Position numbers and translations under genes: made by a program. A stretch of 64,000 bases of DNA from Pelodera strongyloides (Eukaryota; Nematoda; Chromadorea; Rhabditida; Rhabditidae), in the NCBI GenBank assembly GCA_036852015.1, contig JAANDG010000124.1:1-64000 (forward strand), given 5' to 3'. This document shows positions 36,721-46,909 of the stretch, piece after piece (positions within the stretch are counted from its first letter, which is position 1; the number at the start of each line of letters is the position of its first letter). A model generated the notes under the pieces. That model worked only from the letters and a program-made list of their open reading frames with translations. It did no database searches and was not told the origin of the DNA.

Positions 36721-37284
36721 TGCTCTCCTATAAAAAAAGACAAGAATGCGGCGAGCGCTGAAGCAAGTTCGCTAAACCCACTTCGCTGATTGATTAAACG
36801 CTTGTTTCGATATGTGCAAACCAAATGCGCCCAACAGTGTGTGAAAGAAATATCCTCTGAGTTCAGTCAAAGACCAAACCCTAAATGGTTTGCACCCACT
36901 GCATGTACATATGTAGACTTTTTCGCATTCTCTCGATTGAAAATAATCATGAGCTTTGACAAAACCAAGCCCCAGCCCGGAAATAATTCCATAGAAAATA
37001 TCAAGCAGGAAATTCGCAAAAATAAGACAGTGTACTATACTGCTCGATTTAGACAATTGGCATGACATAGTTATTCTAACATCTTTGCCTTTGCATAGTT
37101 ACCACCTTAAGTATCTCAAAGCTGAGTTCCAGCAAACGTATCTATTGTATTTCAGAAGGTCCCCTACGAGTTGAGCAGAAGCAAGAAACGCTCAGACGCA
37201 GACAGTGGCCGAGAGAGCATGAGAAGTGAGGTGTGCAACGACGAGATGCCAGACTACGAGGGAACTACAGTACTCAGATTCTAA
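33974..37284 (+). CDS. Gene A: unrecognised 241-aa protein, five exons
   Basis: Exons 33974-34074, 34457-34587, 35209-35339, 36327-36560 and 37156-37284 join in phase without stops; donors are GTAAGT/GTAAGA and acceptors cttcag, atctag, ttccag and tttcag. The protein starts MIGIMNCGDESVEFYATAR, has no signal peptide or membrane span, and after a conserved GRVFIDGVPEYNEV..MWQDVMSKMYAMRV block becomes basic and Ser/Pro-rich (RRISTKLKLRKS, RSLSPRRAQ, then a Leu/Pro/Ser stretch), ending GTTVLRF. The first two exons resemble gene B on the other strand 6 kb away (MIG-x-MN....VEFY, GR..I.G....NE, W...M...AM). The low-complexity basic middle suggests an intracellular, largely disordered protein. I do not recognise the family and assign no function. 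Introns 1 and 3 contain MITEs and intron 4 a CT microsatellite. No AATAAA was seen close to the stop. Confidence 0.75.
34091..34274. mobile_element. CCGGCCGG-family MITE in gene A intron 1
   Basis: 184 bp with perfect TTAA flanks and ends aaagcgaaataccggccgg / ccggccggtatttcgctt. It occupies about half of the intron. Confidence 0.95.
36067..36226. mobile_element. ATGGGGTTTGC-family MITE in gene A intron 3
   Basis: Starts atggggtttgcgcgtatgct and ends ctccattatgggg-like, same family as 50353-50507. Confidence 0.65.
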
Positions 37285-37520
37285 TTTACATACAACTGCA
37301 TACTGTAGTATACTGTAGTATCACCGCCGTACATTTTTTTTTGCCACTTTGGCTTATTTATTGTGGCACAGGTAGAGCTAGCTTGTCGACGACCTTGCTC
37401 ATGCTAGGGGTAAGCCTTACTTGATTAAACATCATATTTTGCATGTCAACTTGTCTATTTGTACTTGCCCAGTTTACAGTTTACACCCTGTGATAGTTAG
37501 CTTTACGATAGTAGAAGCTA

Positions 37521-37671
37521 GAGATCGAGTATACCAGCATCTTATGCAGCTTATGCAGATGAACATAAATTAGAATAAAAAATCGTGTTAGATTCGAGTA
37601 AATTAGCATAAATACTTAGGAATTCAGTTGTCCACTATGCGTTTCAAAAACCGGCTGGTAGTTCGCTTTAA
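37521..37671. mobile_element. CCGGCCGG-family MITE, 5' truncated
   Basis: The right arm ends ccggctggtagttcgctttaa. The first ~30 bases are missing. Confidence 0.75.
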
Positions 37672-37916
37672 CTACTCACCATTTTAAAGTCATGATCATC
37701 ATGATGCCCCGCCTCTCCTGTCACCCCCCCACCCCATGCGTTTGTTTAAAAAAAACTAACGATTTATGTGTGGCTGTGGGTTCTCATGCCATAGAATAAC
37801 TAGTGTGCAATTGCAAATAACCGAATGCCTGAGAGCCGTCCTGGTAGTATACCATATATTCTGTAATAGCAGAAGTTTAATAACTATACACCAGGTCTAG
37901 ATGTACCCCTGAGGCC

Positions 37917-38048
37917 ATATTCACCACTCAATTCCCTGTCTTTTTCTCTGCGTCACTCACATTAGCATGCTTTTTTTCCGTCCCCAGGGACTACTTCCCC
38001 GAGGGAATTGGAGTGGTGAAGATGGGCACAGAACTGGCCGATTGTGAG
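37917..38048. mobile_element. GAGGCCATATTCACCACTC MITE
   Basis: Inverted ends gaggccatattcaccactca and ggagtggtgaagatggg, with the inner pair caattccc/gggaattg. Close relative at 55012-55146. Confidence 0.75.
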
Positions 38049-38420
38049 AAGCAACCCTCCACAGGGAAAACTGACACCCCGGTTTCTTAGTGAAGTTGAG
38101 TAAAATTAGAAACTTTCACCCTTTCTAGTGTCACTTTCGTTGAATGTCAAACACTTACGCATTCGATCTCAGTGTATTATTTCCTATTTTGCTTATAGAT
38201 ACTTGCGTGTGTTATTTGTATTTAGTAAATATCATTATTATTGTTCAATGTTAAAGCGAACTAACCTCAAATTTGGGTAATTAAACCAGTCGCCAAACCA
38301 GTTACTGCAAAATGAAGCGTCATGCAAATGCATAGTCGAAACAGTGAAAAATATATAAATCACAAAAAATGTCTTATTCCATAAGCAAGAATAAAAGAGC
38401 ACTTCATTGATATTGATGGT

Positions 38421-40118
38421 TTATCCCGTGGTTGTTCGGTTGACACAGGCAAACATTCCTGACACGGGAGCCGGCTGCAAATTGGAAGTTGTAAATCGAC
38501 AAGCAGAACTAGGGCTCATGTAACGGTACGGCGTTGTGACAACGGCGATGTTTGGAGCGAAATACCGGCCGGTTTTTGAAACGCATTGCGTACCCCTGCT
38601 TTTTATGCAGCACATGCGAAAAAATATAAATGAGCAAAAATAAGAATAAAAAATAGACCCTAATTAGAGACCACTTTGCATAAATGCATAGGAATGCAAG
38701 TACTTGAGATACGTTTCAAAAACCGGCCGGTATTTCGCTGTAATGCAGTATTGTATCTATTTTGGGGAATTTGCATATACGCATATCCGAGCGCATATCC
38801 TATGTATCCTATGTAAATTTGGTGCCGGAAGCTTCGGAGGGGCACCAAAAATATGCATAGTATACATAGAATGCGCGTATAATATGCAAATTTCTCAAAG
38901 TAGGTACACTACTGCTTTAAAATAGCCATTCCCTTGGAATCTAATTTAGACGTGCTCCATAATACGTCGTCCAGGCAGAGCAATTACCTCTTTGGTTTCA
39001 CACAATTCTGCCATCATCACATTTTTAAGAAGCCGCGCATGCTGCTCATTTTTTACAGAGGGGACGCTCAAGGGGGGGGGCAATACGTGTGCCATGTGGG
39101 TTTGCAAAGGCATCGCTCCTTTCCGTGCTAAGCAAATGCGGCACCCGCGCAAAGATTCGTGGATAATTGGCGAAAATAAAATTACTCCCTTACAATTAGA
39201 TCGTGACAACATGACGGTCGTGGATATCGGCACACAGACGGCTGACAGGCTTCAGTCTGAGCGGCGTTGCTGAAAAATTTTTTTTTCGTGTACAAGTAAG
39301 ATTGATGCCTAATCCAAGTTACTAAAGCGAATTAAAGCAAAATGCCTGCCGGTTTTTGAAACAAATCGAGCACACCAGCATTCTTATGCAGCTTATGCGA
39401 ATGAACATAAATTCGAATAAGAAAAATCGAGCTAAATTCGAGTAACTTAACATAAATGCGTAAGAATTCAGTTGTTCACAATGCGTTGCCGGTATTTTGC
39501 TTTTTCTTTCACAATCCGGGAAAAATATTCCTCTACACTGTGATATTAAAACGCACTCATCACAAAGACATGTTTGTGACGAAGTTAGGCACAGCCTTGT
39601 TCGTATACGGTACCCACAAAATCCACAGTCGTCAGAACACGAGGACCATTCGGACCATTGGAGCCAGGTTGCCTGGAAGGTGGTGGTATAGAGTTACTAC
39701 ATATTGGGAATCCGCGCGCACACACGCACGCACGCATGCACCCTAGTGCACATATAAACACACGCGCATACACACGCACGCACACATGCCTACACGCAAG
39801 CACCCTAGTGCGCAACAAACACACGCGCATACACACGCACGCACGCACACACACATACATACGCAGACATACACGCACGCACGCACACACACACACACGC
39901 ACGCCCGCACGCACGCCCGCACGCATGCACCACAGTGGACGCAATCTTACCTCCGGGCAACTGTTTGACGCGTCAGCAGCGGGAACTTGGGGGACTCCGA
40001 CGGTCGGAACTCCCACAGTAGGATTCGTGATCAGGATCGTCGAGGAGGATACGGTAACTTCTTGAGCATAGATCACAGCAAAGGAGCAGAAGATTAATAA
40101 GATAACTTTGCCACCCAT
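38421..40118 (-). CDS. Small secreted protein with one thrombospondin type-1 repeat
   Basis: Four minus-strand exons in phase: 39951-40118, 39557-39672, 39194-39269 and 38421-38474, giving 137 aa. Exon 1 encodes a signal peptide (MGGKVILLIFCSFAVIYAQ) and a Val/Thr-rich linker with two TVGVP repeats. Exons 2-3 encode the nematode form of the TSP1 repeat: WLQWSEWSSCSDDCGFCG, then RIRTRLC, TCLC, TEACQPSVCRYPRPSCC. The tail PAPVSGMFACVNRTTTG precedes TAA. The Trp ladder, CGxCG, RTRxC and CxYPxxSCC spacing are complete. Exon 2 uses the donor GA|GTGCGT; an apparent earlier GTACCG site would delete the RTRxC segment and was rejected. Role in the family: extracellular, disulfide-bonded, matrix or ligand binding; the partner here is unknown. 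The start is the ATG at 40118, 12 codons after an acceptor-like gttgcag. Introns contain an ACGC-rich simple repeat and three MITEs. Confidence 0.85.
38555..38741. mobile_element. CCGGCCGG-family MITE in TSP1 gene intron 3
   Basis: Ends gagcgaaataccggccgg and ccggccggtatttcgctg. The TTAA flanks have decayed. It abuts the next MITE. Confidence 0.9.
38740..38920. mobile_element. GTATTGTACCTACTTTGG-family MITE
   Basis: Palindromic: gcagtattgtatctattttgg against caaagtaggtacactactgc, centre ggtgccggaagcttcgg. Right TTAA at 38917. Other copies at 49591-49745 and, halved, 32765-32860. Confidence 0.85.
39332..39503. mobile_element. CCGGCCGG-family MITE in TSP1 gene intron 2
   Basis: Starts TTAAAGCAAAATGCCTGCCGG. 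The right arm has lost part of its inner end (gttgccggtattttgct). Confidence 0.85.
39710..39931. repeat. ACGC/CA-rich simple repeat in TSP1 gene intron 1
   Basis: Alternating acac, acgc and gcac words with interspersed caccctagtgca. It produces spurious His/Arg/Thr-rich or Cys/Val-rich open frames on both strands. Confidence 0.85.
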
Positions 40119-40782
40119 CTCACCACCCAAAATTCTGCAACAGTTTTATTTACATTAACGGTTTAAAGGGAATGTCAAGCGTGTTTTGCACGTTGTGCTC
40201 AAAGAAAAAGCTCACGGGTTGAAGATTTTTGAAAATCAAAAAATCTAGATGAGAAGAAAAATAGTTTCAATCCCCTCTAAAAATTCCTTCAATATGGGAT
40301 TCTGGTCGTGTGTTCAAAATCAGTGAATTCTTGAAGCACAGGACCATTTGAATTCGCGCCAATTCCCGGGGATGCATGCAACAGAGTGCAGAGTCAGCAA
40401 AGTGAAAGAGGAGTGCGACACGAGAAACAGAACAAAAATATGCAATCAGAAAACTTACTAGGGTGGGCTAACTCGGTTTTCTGCAACTACGGTGTTTTTG
40501 ATAGCGCGTTATAGAATCTCCGTAGATTTTGGGTTGACATTCGCTTTAAAGCTTTACCATATTCAATTTCTTCCAAGAGAAATAGTGGGTACGTGTGATA
40601 GAGCAAGATAGAGAAATAGAGAGATAGAGAGAGAGAGAGAGAGCGAGAGAGCGAGCAAGTGAGTGATGGTTACGGTTGTTTCTAAAATACGGTAGTTTTT
40701 CTATTCTATACTTAGAGACCCCCATAAAAAATCAATTGACAAAACTACACAAACTATAAATAAGCTAATCCATCCAGTTAAA

Positions 40783-41345
40783 ATGCGCAGTTCCGTGACG
40801 CTAATTGGGCTCATGCCTCTGCTTGCTCTTTGTGCAAACGATTGTTTTATTGGTAGGTACTCTATGATCTACGGTCGATGTACTAAGCCAGTCATGGAAA
40901 ATTATTTTACTGCGGTATGGCACGTGGTTTAAAATACGCAGGACAAGTTACCAGACGGCAACGCCTCCATTTATTTTAATTTATACATACGTGAAACTTG
41001 GATTCAAAAGTAGTTACAAACAATCAGAGCATGGATCATATGCTAAAATCCTCGTTCGTTGTTCTTTTGTTGCTCTAGATTTGCATGTTCTTTGTAGTTT
41101 ATCCTTAGTACTTTGAGCGCCGCCGGCTGATACGCCACACGCACTTATGCAGCCTTTGTACAGATTTTGGATGTGAGAAGGCTCAGTACACGGGAACGTG
41201 AACTACTGAACCAATCTTACATCCTTAGCGTAACGCACATCATCAAAACAAACAAACAAACAAACAAAGCTCCCAACTTTATGTAATAAGATTATAAACA
41301 AATTTCTCAGCGCTTCTGCATTCTGCAGGCACGTCCAGCACATAA
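40783..41345 (+). CDS. Possible tiny secreted peptide, two exons, 34 aa
   Basis: Exon 1, 40783-40852, encodes MRSSVTLIGLMPLLALCA, a good signal peptide, then NDCFI, and ends at the donor G|GTAGGT. The strongest downstream acceptor, aatttctcag at 41301-41310, joins in phase to ALLHSAGTSST and a TAA at 41343, with AATAAA at 41367-41372 only 22 bases later. The gene diverges from the TSP1 gene (ATGs 665 bases apart), so a shared promoter region is possible. The intron contains a reverse Helitron-like repeat. The product is unusually short with a single Cys after the signal; the second exon could be wrong and the true gene longer. Not recognised. Confidence 0.35.
40951..41280 (-). mobile_element. 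Helitron-like non-autonomous repeat, copy 4 (reverse)
   Basis: Reverse complement of the 7421-7795 element. The minus strand ends gccgtCTGG followed by T. A caaa tetranucleotide expansion sits near its other end. Confidence 0.35.
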
Positions 41346-42055
41346 AGGAACATTTATCATTTATTTAATAAACGGGCTTGCAGTTGGCCATCATATTTGC
41401 ACCAACCAAGTGTCTTACTGCTTTAAAGCTCACGAGCCATTGAAAATAAGCCTTGATTTCGAATTTTTAGAATCTTGCAGTTTTGCATACAATAAAATAA
41501 AAATAAGAAACCCTAAAGACCGAAGGCTTCAGCCAAAACGGTCTTGTCTCACAAAGAAATAAAAAAAGAGTCTTGAAGTTTTAGTTTTAGAAAATGCTCA
41601 CGCAAGATCATGTTGTCGAACAAGCCTTGATCCCCCTGTAATCCACACGAAAAAAGTTCTAAGCCTGGCTTACGCCGGCAGTAAAACTTATTTTTAGAAC
41701 TTTTAGTTTGCAGCTAATTTAAGATGTCTACAAAACCTAATTTTCAGGCAGCTAAACTGACAAACACATATTCAAAGTAACTACATTATGAGCAGAAATC
41801 TGAACCTACCTAAGACTCAGCAATTGTCCCTATTCTCTAAAAGACACCTAGTACGCTGTACGCAAGTTTACCGCAGTAAAATTCAAGTTAACTCGTTTGG
41901 AATCAACATTTATCATTTACGGATTTACGGCGTTGACATATAGACAGCAAACTACTTGTTTATATCGAGCACTTAGGGATAAATTCTACAAAAACAATTT
42001 TATTTCCTCTGACGTAATCAGCAGGCGACAAACTGGTTTTGTATGTAGGAACTCG

Positions 42056-42236
42056 TTAAAGCGAAATTGCGGCCGATTCTTGAAACGTATGTCAAATAAC
42101 TACATCACCATTTATAATATGCAAATGAGCTATATTCGCATAAAAATCGGAAACAATTAGACCGCACTTTGAATAAATGCCTAGGAAGGCTGACACTTAA
42201 GGTGTATTTCAAAAACCAAAAGCTTTTTCGCTTTAA
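42056..42236. mobile_element. CCGGCCGG-family MITE, divergent
   Basis: TTAA flanks; left aaagcgaaattgcggccg, right ctttttcgctt. The arms are more diverged than in other copies. Confidence 0.8.
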
Positions 42237-42386
42237 AAAAATTTAATTTACGTCGACTTCATCGCTAAACGTTGATGACGCGCAGCGCAGATGTGGCAGG
42301 TCACATTATGTGGCGAGGATGACATGCATATTGATGAGCAAGAAGTTTGCACACAACGGGAGTACAGTTGTGCAACTTCTACAAAC

Positions 42387-42565
42387 TTAAAGTGGAATAA
42401 CGGCCGGTTTTTGAACCATATCAAATTTCCGCTCAATAGTTTCTTATGCAGCATATGCAAATGAATATAAATTAGAATAAAAAATCGAACTAAATTTTTG
42501 CATAAGTATGTGCGGATCCCGTTGTACACGATACGTTTCAAAAACAGGAAGCTATTTCGCTTTAA
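42387..42565. mobile_element. CCGGCCGG-family MITE
   Basis: TTAA flanks; left aaagtggaataacggccgg, right agctatttcgctt. Confidence 0.85.
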
Positions 42566-43176
42566 CCCGCGGAACGTAGGCTGGCCGAGACTATAGGAAA
42601 GTGTTGCAATAAAATAACTAAGAGTTGGTTAATATCGGTCGCAACAAATTTCCGCTCAATAGTAATTCAAACTAAAAACGTGTACTGTTGCAATTCTATA
42701 TTCTCGTCTCCATTTTTTTTTTCAATTTTGCGTCGGCGTGCGGCTGATCCGGCGAGCGTTTTTGTTAATTGGCTGAACGCAATACTCCGCTGCCACGATA
42801 TTACACGGCCGCTTGTGCAATGTATAGTTTTGTAGTGCTTGGTGTTTGTGGTTTATATACTCACACCATAATTGGTTGTTGTATTTTATAGGTCATCCTT
42901 CATCGTTGTTTTTTTCTAAAATCTAGGACCGAAATCTGAAGCTATTGATGGTTTATATGCCTGTGTTATTTTAGAAAATATACTACATTCCAATTTGTTG
43001 ATGTCAGGGAAAACTTTGGGAAGATTACAATTATCTGAGGCTTTCTCTGGAGCACAGAATGTCAGAGAGCACGGGAGTCGCCTGTAACCTACGCCAGCGG
43101 TAATTTTTATTGGAACCGACCTCTGGTAAGCTTGTGTCGTTGAAGGTATTCATTTATACGATTAAAATTAAGAACA

Positions 43177-43182
43177 TTTATT
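43177..43182 (-). terminator. Poly(A) signal of gene B
   Basis: AATAAA on the minus strand, 26 bases after the gene B stop codon. Confidence 0.6.
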
Positions 43183-43208
43183 AATGAACTAAGATTAAAT
43201 TTAAATAT

Positions 43209-43820
43209 TTATGATTCGTCTTCCTCCTTTTCTGCGGTTTCCGCGGTTTCCGACGTTTTCACCGTATGTTGCATGGCGCCTCTCATTAGAAGGTTATTCC
43301 AGAGTCCCGTTGGGTTAACAGACTCATTTTCAACAACTGTACCGTTGATCATGCGACGACCGTCTGAATTTTAACTTTTGTGACTTATGTTTTCCTTCTC
43401 TCTCTCTCTATCTCCCTATCTCTCTCACTCTCTCTCCCTCCCTCCCTCCCTCCTTCTCAAAACACTTATTTCTCGTCTGCTTCGCGTATCACATCGAATT
43501 TATTGTGCGCTGAACAAAGTGAACACGAATTGCATCTAATCCATGGAAAAGTAAATGTCTAATGGTGAGCAGTCTGGTGGCATACCGCTTTGCATTTGTT
43601 TGAACTTAGAATTCTAAGTTATCCGGCCAGGCTCAGAAATTATCTAGAGAAAGTGTAAAATTGTAAAATTCAAAAACTAACCTTCAGTGTATGTGATTAC
43701 GTCCTTCTGTTTCGCCTCAGTAAACGCTCTCTTCTCCTCGTCAGTCATATTTGCACTAGCCGCCGGATTCGCGTCGTAAAATTCTACGGTATCCATGGGC
43801 GCATTCATCATACCAATCAT
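43209..43820 (-). CDS. Gene B: unrecognised 97-aa protein, two exons, paralogue of gene A
   Basis: Exon 1, 43682-43820, encodes MIGMMNAPMDTVEFYDANP through KDVITYTE and ends at the donor G|GTTAGT. Exon 2, 43209-43363, follows the acceptor aaaattcag and encodes DGRRMINGTVVENESVNP, GLWNNLLMRGAMQHTVK and an acidic Glu-rich tail to TAA. Phase is maintained. An AATAAA lies 26 bases downstream. No signal peptide or membrane segment; charged and probably soluble. The N-terminus (MIG-x-MN....VEFY) and the post-intron block (GR..I.G....NE...W..L/M...AM) match the first two exons of gene A, with the intron near the same place. Gene A has three further exons that B lacks. The upstream 40 bases are A-rich with no clear trans-splice acceptor. 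Function unknown. Confidence 0.7.
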
Positions 43821-43939
43821 TTTTATTTTTTTATTGATTTTTGTTTATATCGATGACGATCAAAAAAACTGAAACAATTTTTTGCATGAGGGGAAACTTT
43901 TTCTCTGAACGCACATTTTTTAATTGGCATATTTTAAAA

Positions 43940-44125
43940 AATAAAAAAAAATAATAAAAAATTTAAAAATAGGTTGCTATTTTAGCTTTTTGCATTAGTA
44001 AATATTACCATTCGTGCCGTGTTTTTACGTAAAAATACGTAAACGTAAAAAAAACGGCACGAATGGTAATATTTACTAATGTAAAAAGCTAAAATAGCAG
44101 CCTATTTTCAAATTTTTTATTAAAA
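43940..44125. mobile_element. Foldback MITE upstream of gene B
   Basis: A palindrome of about 180 bp: gctattttagctttttgcat and cattcgtgccgt are mirrored by the right arm, centre near 44040. It starts about 120 bases upstream of the gene B ATG and could lie in its promoter. Confidence 0.8.
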
Positions 44126-44202
44126 TAACTGTAAGGCCAAAAAAGAAAGGTAAAAATGAATAGAACAAGAACACAGAATGACGTACCAACGGAATCAAGC
44201 TA

Positions 44203-44500
44203 ATGGGGTCTCGATGTATGCCGGATTTTGCTTCCAAGTATGGCTTTAATTACCGTAGATTGGCACTACACGAGAACAACTACAGACCGCCAAAAAATGG
44301 TCCCGCGGCGGTAGCCACAGGACTATTTTTTTTCGAGCCTGCATAAACTTTGCATTTTCGCCTCGTCTAGTATTATCAATGGTGCATTTTCTAACTTTCA
44401 AAGGTGTATGCAAAATCATACCGAGATGCACATTTGATACTTGGAACTTGGAACGGAAGCAAAATGCGCTGTTTTTGCCATACATCGAGACCCCATAAGG
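44203..44500. mobile_element. GGGGTCTCG-family MITE
   Basis: Starts atggggtctcgatgtatg and ends gccatacatcgagacccc. It has a deletion near the left end relative to 29251-29541. Confidence 0.85.
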
Positions 44501-44639
44501 AAAACTACCAAGAATTACACGTCATATCTATCCTTTTTCCAATCAATCAATCAATTTATCATTTGGGATCCTTATCAAAAAACGCTCGCAAAACAGTATG
44601 AAATGAGAAAAAGGGTATCTCGAGAAAGAAAGATCGGAC

Positions 44640-46500
44640 TAAATACGATTGGGAAAGTTTAAAATATCGTTCAATTTAGCACTTTTCTCGACTAAAATAG
44701 GCAAACAAGCTCCGCCCATTTTCAAGAAAACTCCGCCCACTATTTGTGAAACAGACACAACAAATTCAACAAAAAGGTGCTAACGAGCCCCAATTATTAT
44801 AAGGCAAGAATTGTTTCTTAGACCTTGGTACGTCCTTGACGTGGACGTTATAATTATTGATGAGTCATACATAACTGGATATTGTAATTCAGGGTGGAAA
44901 CTGAAAAAAGGGCTCTCGGATGAAACCCAAACTATGTTACGCGCTAACAAGGCATATAAGAGTGGAGAAAAAATGACGTTGGTATCGCTAGGAACTAAAA
45001 TGTTTCGTAGACATGTTGTACATAGTATGTTTGAGGAAACCCCGGACTTATGGGGTTTGCAAATATGTCAAAATCCGCGAGTTTTCCTTGCAAGTATCAA
45101 TTGTAAAATGGTGTGCCAATCTACCGTAATTTTGCTTAATTTTGACACATCCGCACTATAGAAAACCCGCCATCAAAGACATTTTTGTTGAACAAGTGGT
45201 CCCGTGGCGATCTGCCTGTAGATATTCTCGTGTATTACCAAGATAGGGTAAATTTTTCGATACTTGCAAGGAAAATCGGGCATACTTGCAAACCCCATTA
45301 TTGTTAGCACCATATAATTCTGCATGCCGTGCACTTTATTTATTACTTATTCGATTCGCTTTCTTCATATTTGTCTTTGTGCTATTTTTACTCGACAAAA
45401 CTGTACGTTGCATGAATTTTTCTCGTGCATTTTATGTGTACGTGGTAAAATTATTATTAATTATTTGAATTTTCTACACAAGAAAACGGAATGAGTGCCG
45501 ATACCATAGAGAAACCATCGGTACGAACACCAAATGTTCCACAAAAAAAAAACATTTTGGGGGTTATCGGCAACCACTTAGAGACTACCTGGTGACCAGT
45601 TGGTTATATGCCCTGTTCAAATGGAACATTTATTTAAAAATGAAATACCGGTCGTTTTTTTTGAAACACATAGAGTACACAAGCATTCTTATGCTTGCTT
45701 ATTCTTGCTTATTCTTGCTGTACACACGAGAAAAGATCAAGATAAAAAAGGATACGGAAATAGAGGCCAAATTTACGAACTGGAAATTTCTTTCAAAAAT
45801 AGAAATTTTTTGCAATTTCTATAACGGAGAACAGAGATTCGTTCCCATTTTTGATCTGCTTGAACCCCGCTTCCCAGCCGATGATAACAAGAAACTTCGC
45901 GCATAAAAAACGGGGTCCGCTTATCGTATGATAGATTAGATACACTACTTTCTTCCATGATATCATTTGTGATGCACACCCGTGGTGTTATTTAGTAAAT
46001 AAATAAATAGAACAATGGCCGCGACATGGCGAAGGGCAAGCCGGGTCAGTGTTTCACGCTGAATCCAATGGTATAGCTTACTTGAAGCGTTTATAAGATT
46101 TTTGAGAAGAAAACTAAAAATGTTGGGCTGGATTCGATGCGGCGAGTGACAGATTGTTCATTTTATCACCGTTCACCCATTTCCTATGTTACGCTAAAGA
46201 GAAATACTTTCAGCAGCGGGATCGAACGGGGAACCTGCGAGATGCCCATTTGGAAAACTTGTGTCGAGCACATCGCTCACATATGAATATGGTATAACAT
46301 AGCGTTTTCAAAACCTAAATAATTTCAAAAATGGTCTCATAATTTTTTTAGTTTTGCAAAAATATGTGTTTTTTTTGCCAGTGTTTATATGCTTATATGA
46401 TTTCAGTGCAGCATCAATAAATTACTGAATATTAATGTGTTGTTTGTATTATATTATTATGTATGTAACTACTTGTGTTTGAGATAACAAATCACTGAGA
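44640..46500. other. Repeat-rich DNA with weak coding-like frame 45720-45906
   Basis: The stretch at 44890-44950 (agggtggaaactg, gggctctc) repeats 19220-19280. 45051-45297 is a gggtttgc-type MITE with inverted ends. The plus frame 45592-45906 begins inside a truncated CCGGCCGG MITE and then reads FTNWKFLSKIEIFCNFYNG..FDLLEPRFPADD to TAA at 45904-45906. I found no supporting splice acceptor, so it is left unassigned. Confidence 0.35.
46206..46283 (-). pseudogene. tRNA-like sequence
   Basis: The minus strand carries a B-box-like CGTTCGATCCCG, preceded by an A-box-like GTGAGCGATGTG. Stems are imperfect. Confidence 0.3.
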
Positions 46501-46508
46501 TATGAAGC

Positions 46509-46659
46509 TAACGAAATACCGACCGCTTTTTGAAACACATCAAGTACACCAGCATTCTTATGCAGCGTATGCAAATCAGCATAAATAAGAATAAAAAATC
46601 GAGCTACTTAGCATAAATACGCAAGAATTTTTCAAAAACCGGCCGGTATTTCGCTTTAA
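46509..46659. mobile_element. CCGGCCGG-family MITE
   Basis: Right end ccggccggtatttcgctttaa. The right arm is shortened near gcaagaatttttcaaaa. Confidence 0.85.
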
Positions 46660-46871
46660 ATTTTAAATGCGCCCATCTTTCTACTGTCTGGTACTGATAC
46701 GCACTGAAATCCTGATATGTTTCTACGCTGACCATTTCCAGTCCAGCTTCGGGTTGCCTCATTTGCATACCATTCAAGTATGCGTTACAAGGAAACCTGT
46801 GAGACTGCTCTCCGGAAAACAACCTGTTTTTGGAATCCACACAGAAAAGTTCCATTTCTAACAAGACACAA
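46604..46871 (-). CDS. Weak coding-like segment ending inside a MITE
   Basis: The minus strand after an acceptor-like cttgttag reads MELFCVDSKNRLFSGEQ, HRFPCNAYLNGMQMRQPEAG and METVSVETYQ-like sequence (here MVSVETYQDFSAYQYQ), then runs into the MITE arm (KYRPVFEKFLRIYAK) and stops at 46604. Composition looks like a real exon, but no donor, upstream exon or homologue was found. It may be a MITE-truncated gene fragment. Confidence 0.25.
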
Positions 46872-46909
46872 GCGTGACAAGAGGCACATTTTGTCACAAC
46901 AACTACTCA

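Noticed and set aside
36772..37068. Open frames of 91-98 aa on both strands within gene A intron 4
   Set aside because: Overlapping frames on both strands, no splice-compatible phase with gene A, no recognisable domain.
39604..39613. Donor GG|GTACCG for TSP1 exon 2
   Set aside because: Using it removes the RTRxC segment. Reading on to GA|GTGCGT gives a complete TSP1 repeat and the same phase.
39585..39950. Continuous minus-strand 181-aa open frame through the ACGC repeat
   Set aside because: Only the part from 39951 upstream is exon 1 of the TSP1 gene. The rest is intron simple repeat, and the TSP1 motif is read in another frame.
44811..45161. 116-codon plus-strand open frame
   Set aside because: Overlaps dispersed repeat sequence also found near 19220 and a gggtttgc-type MITE.
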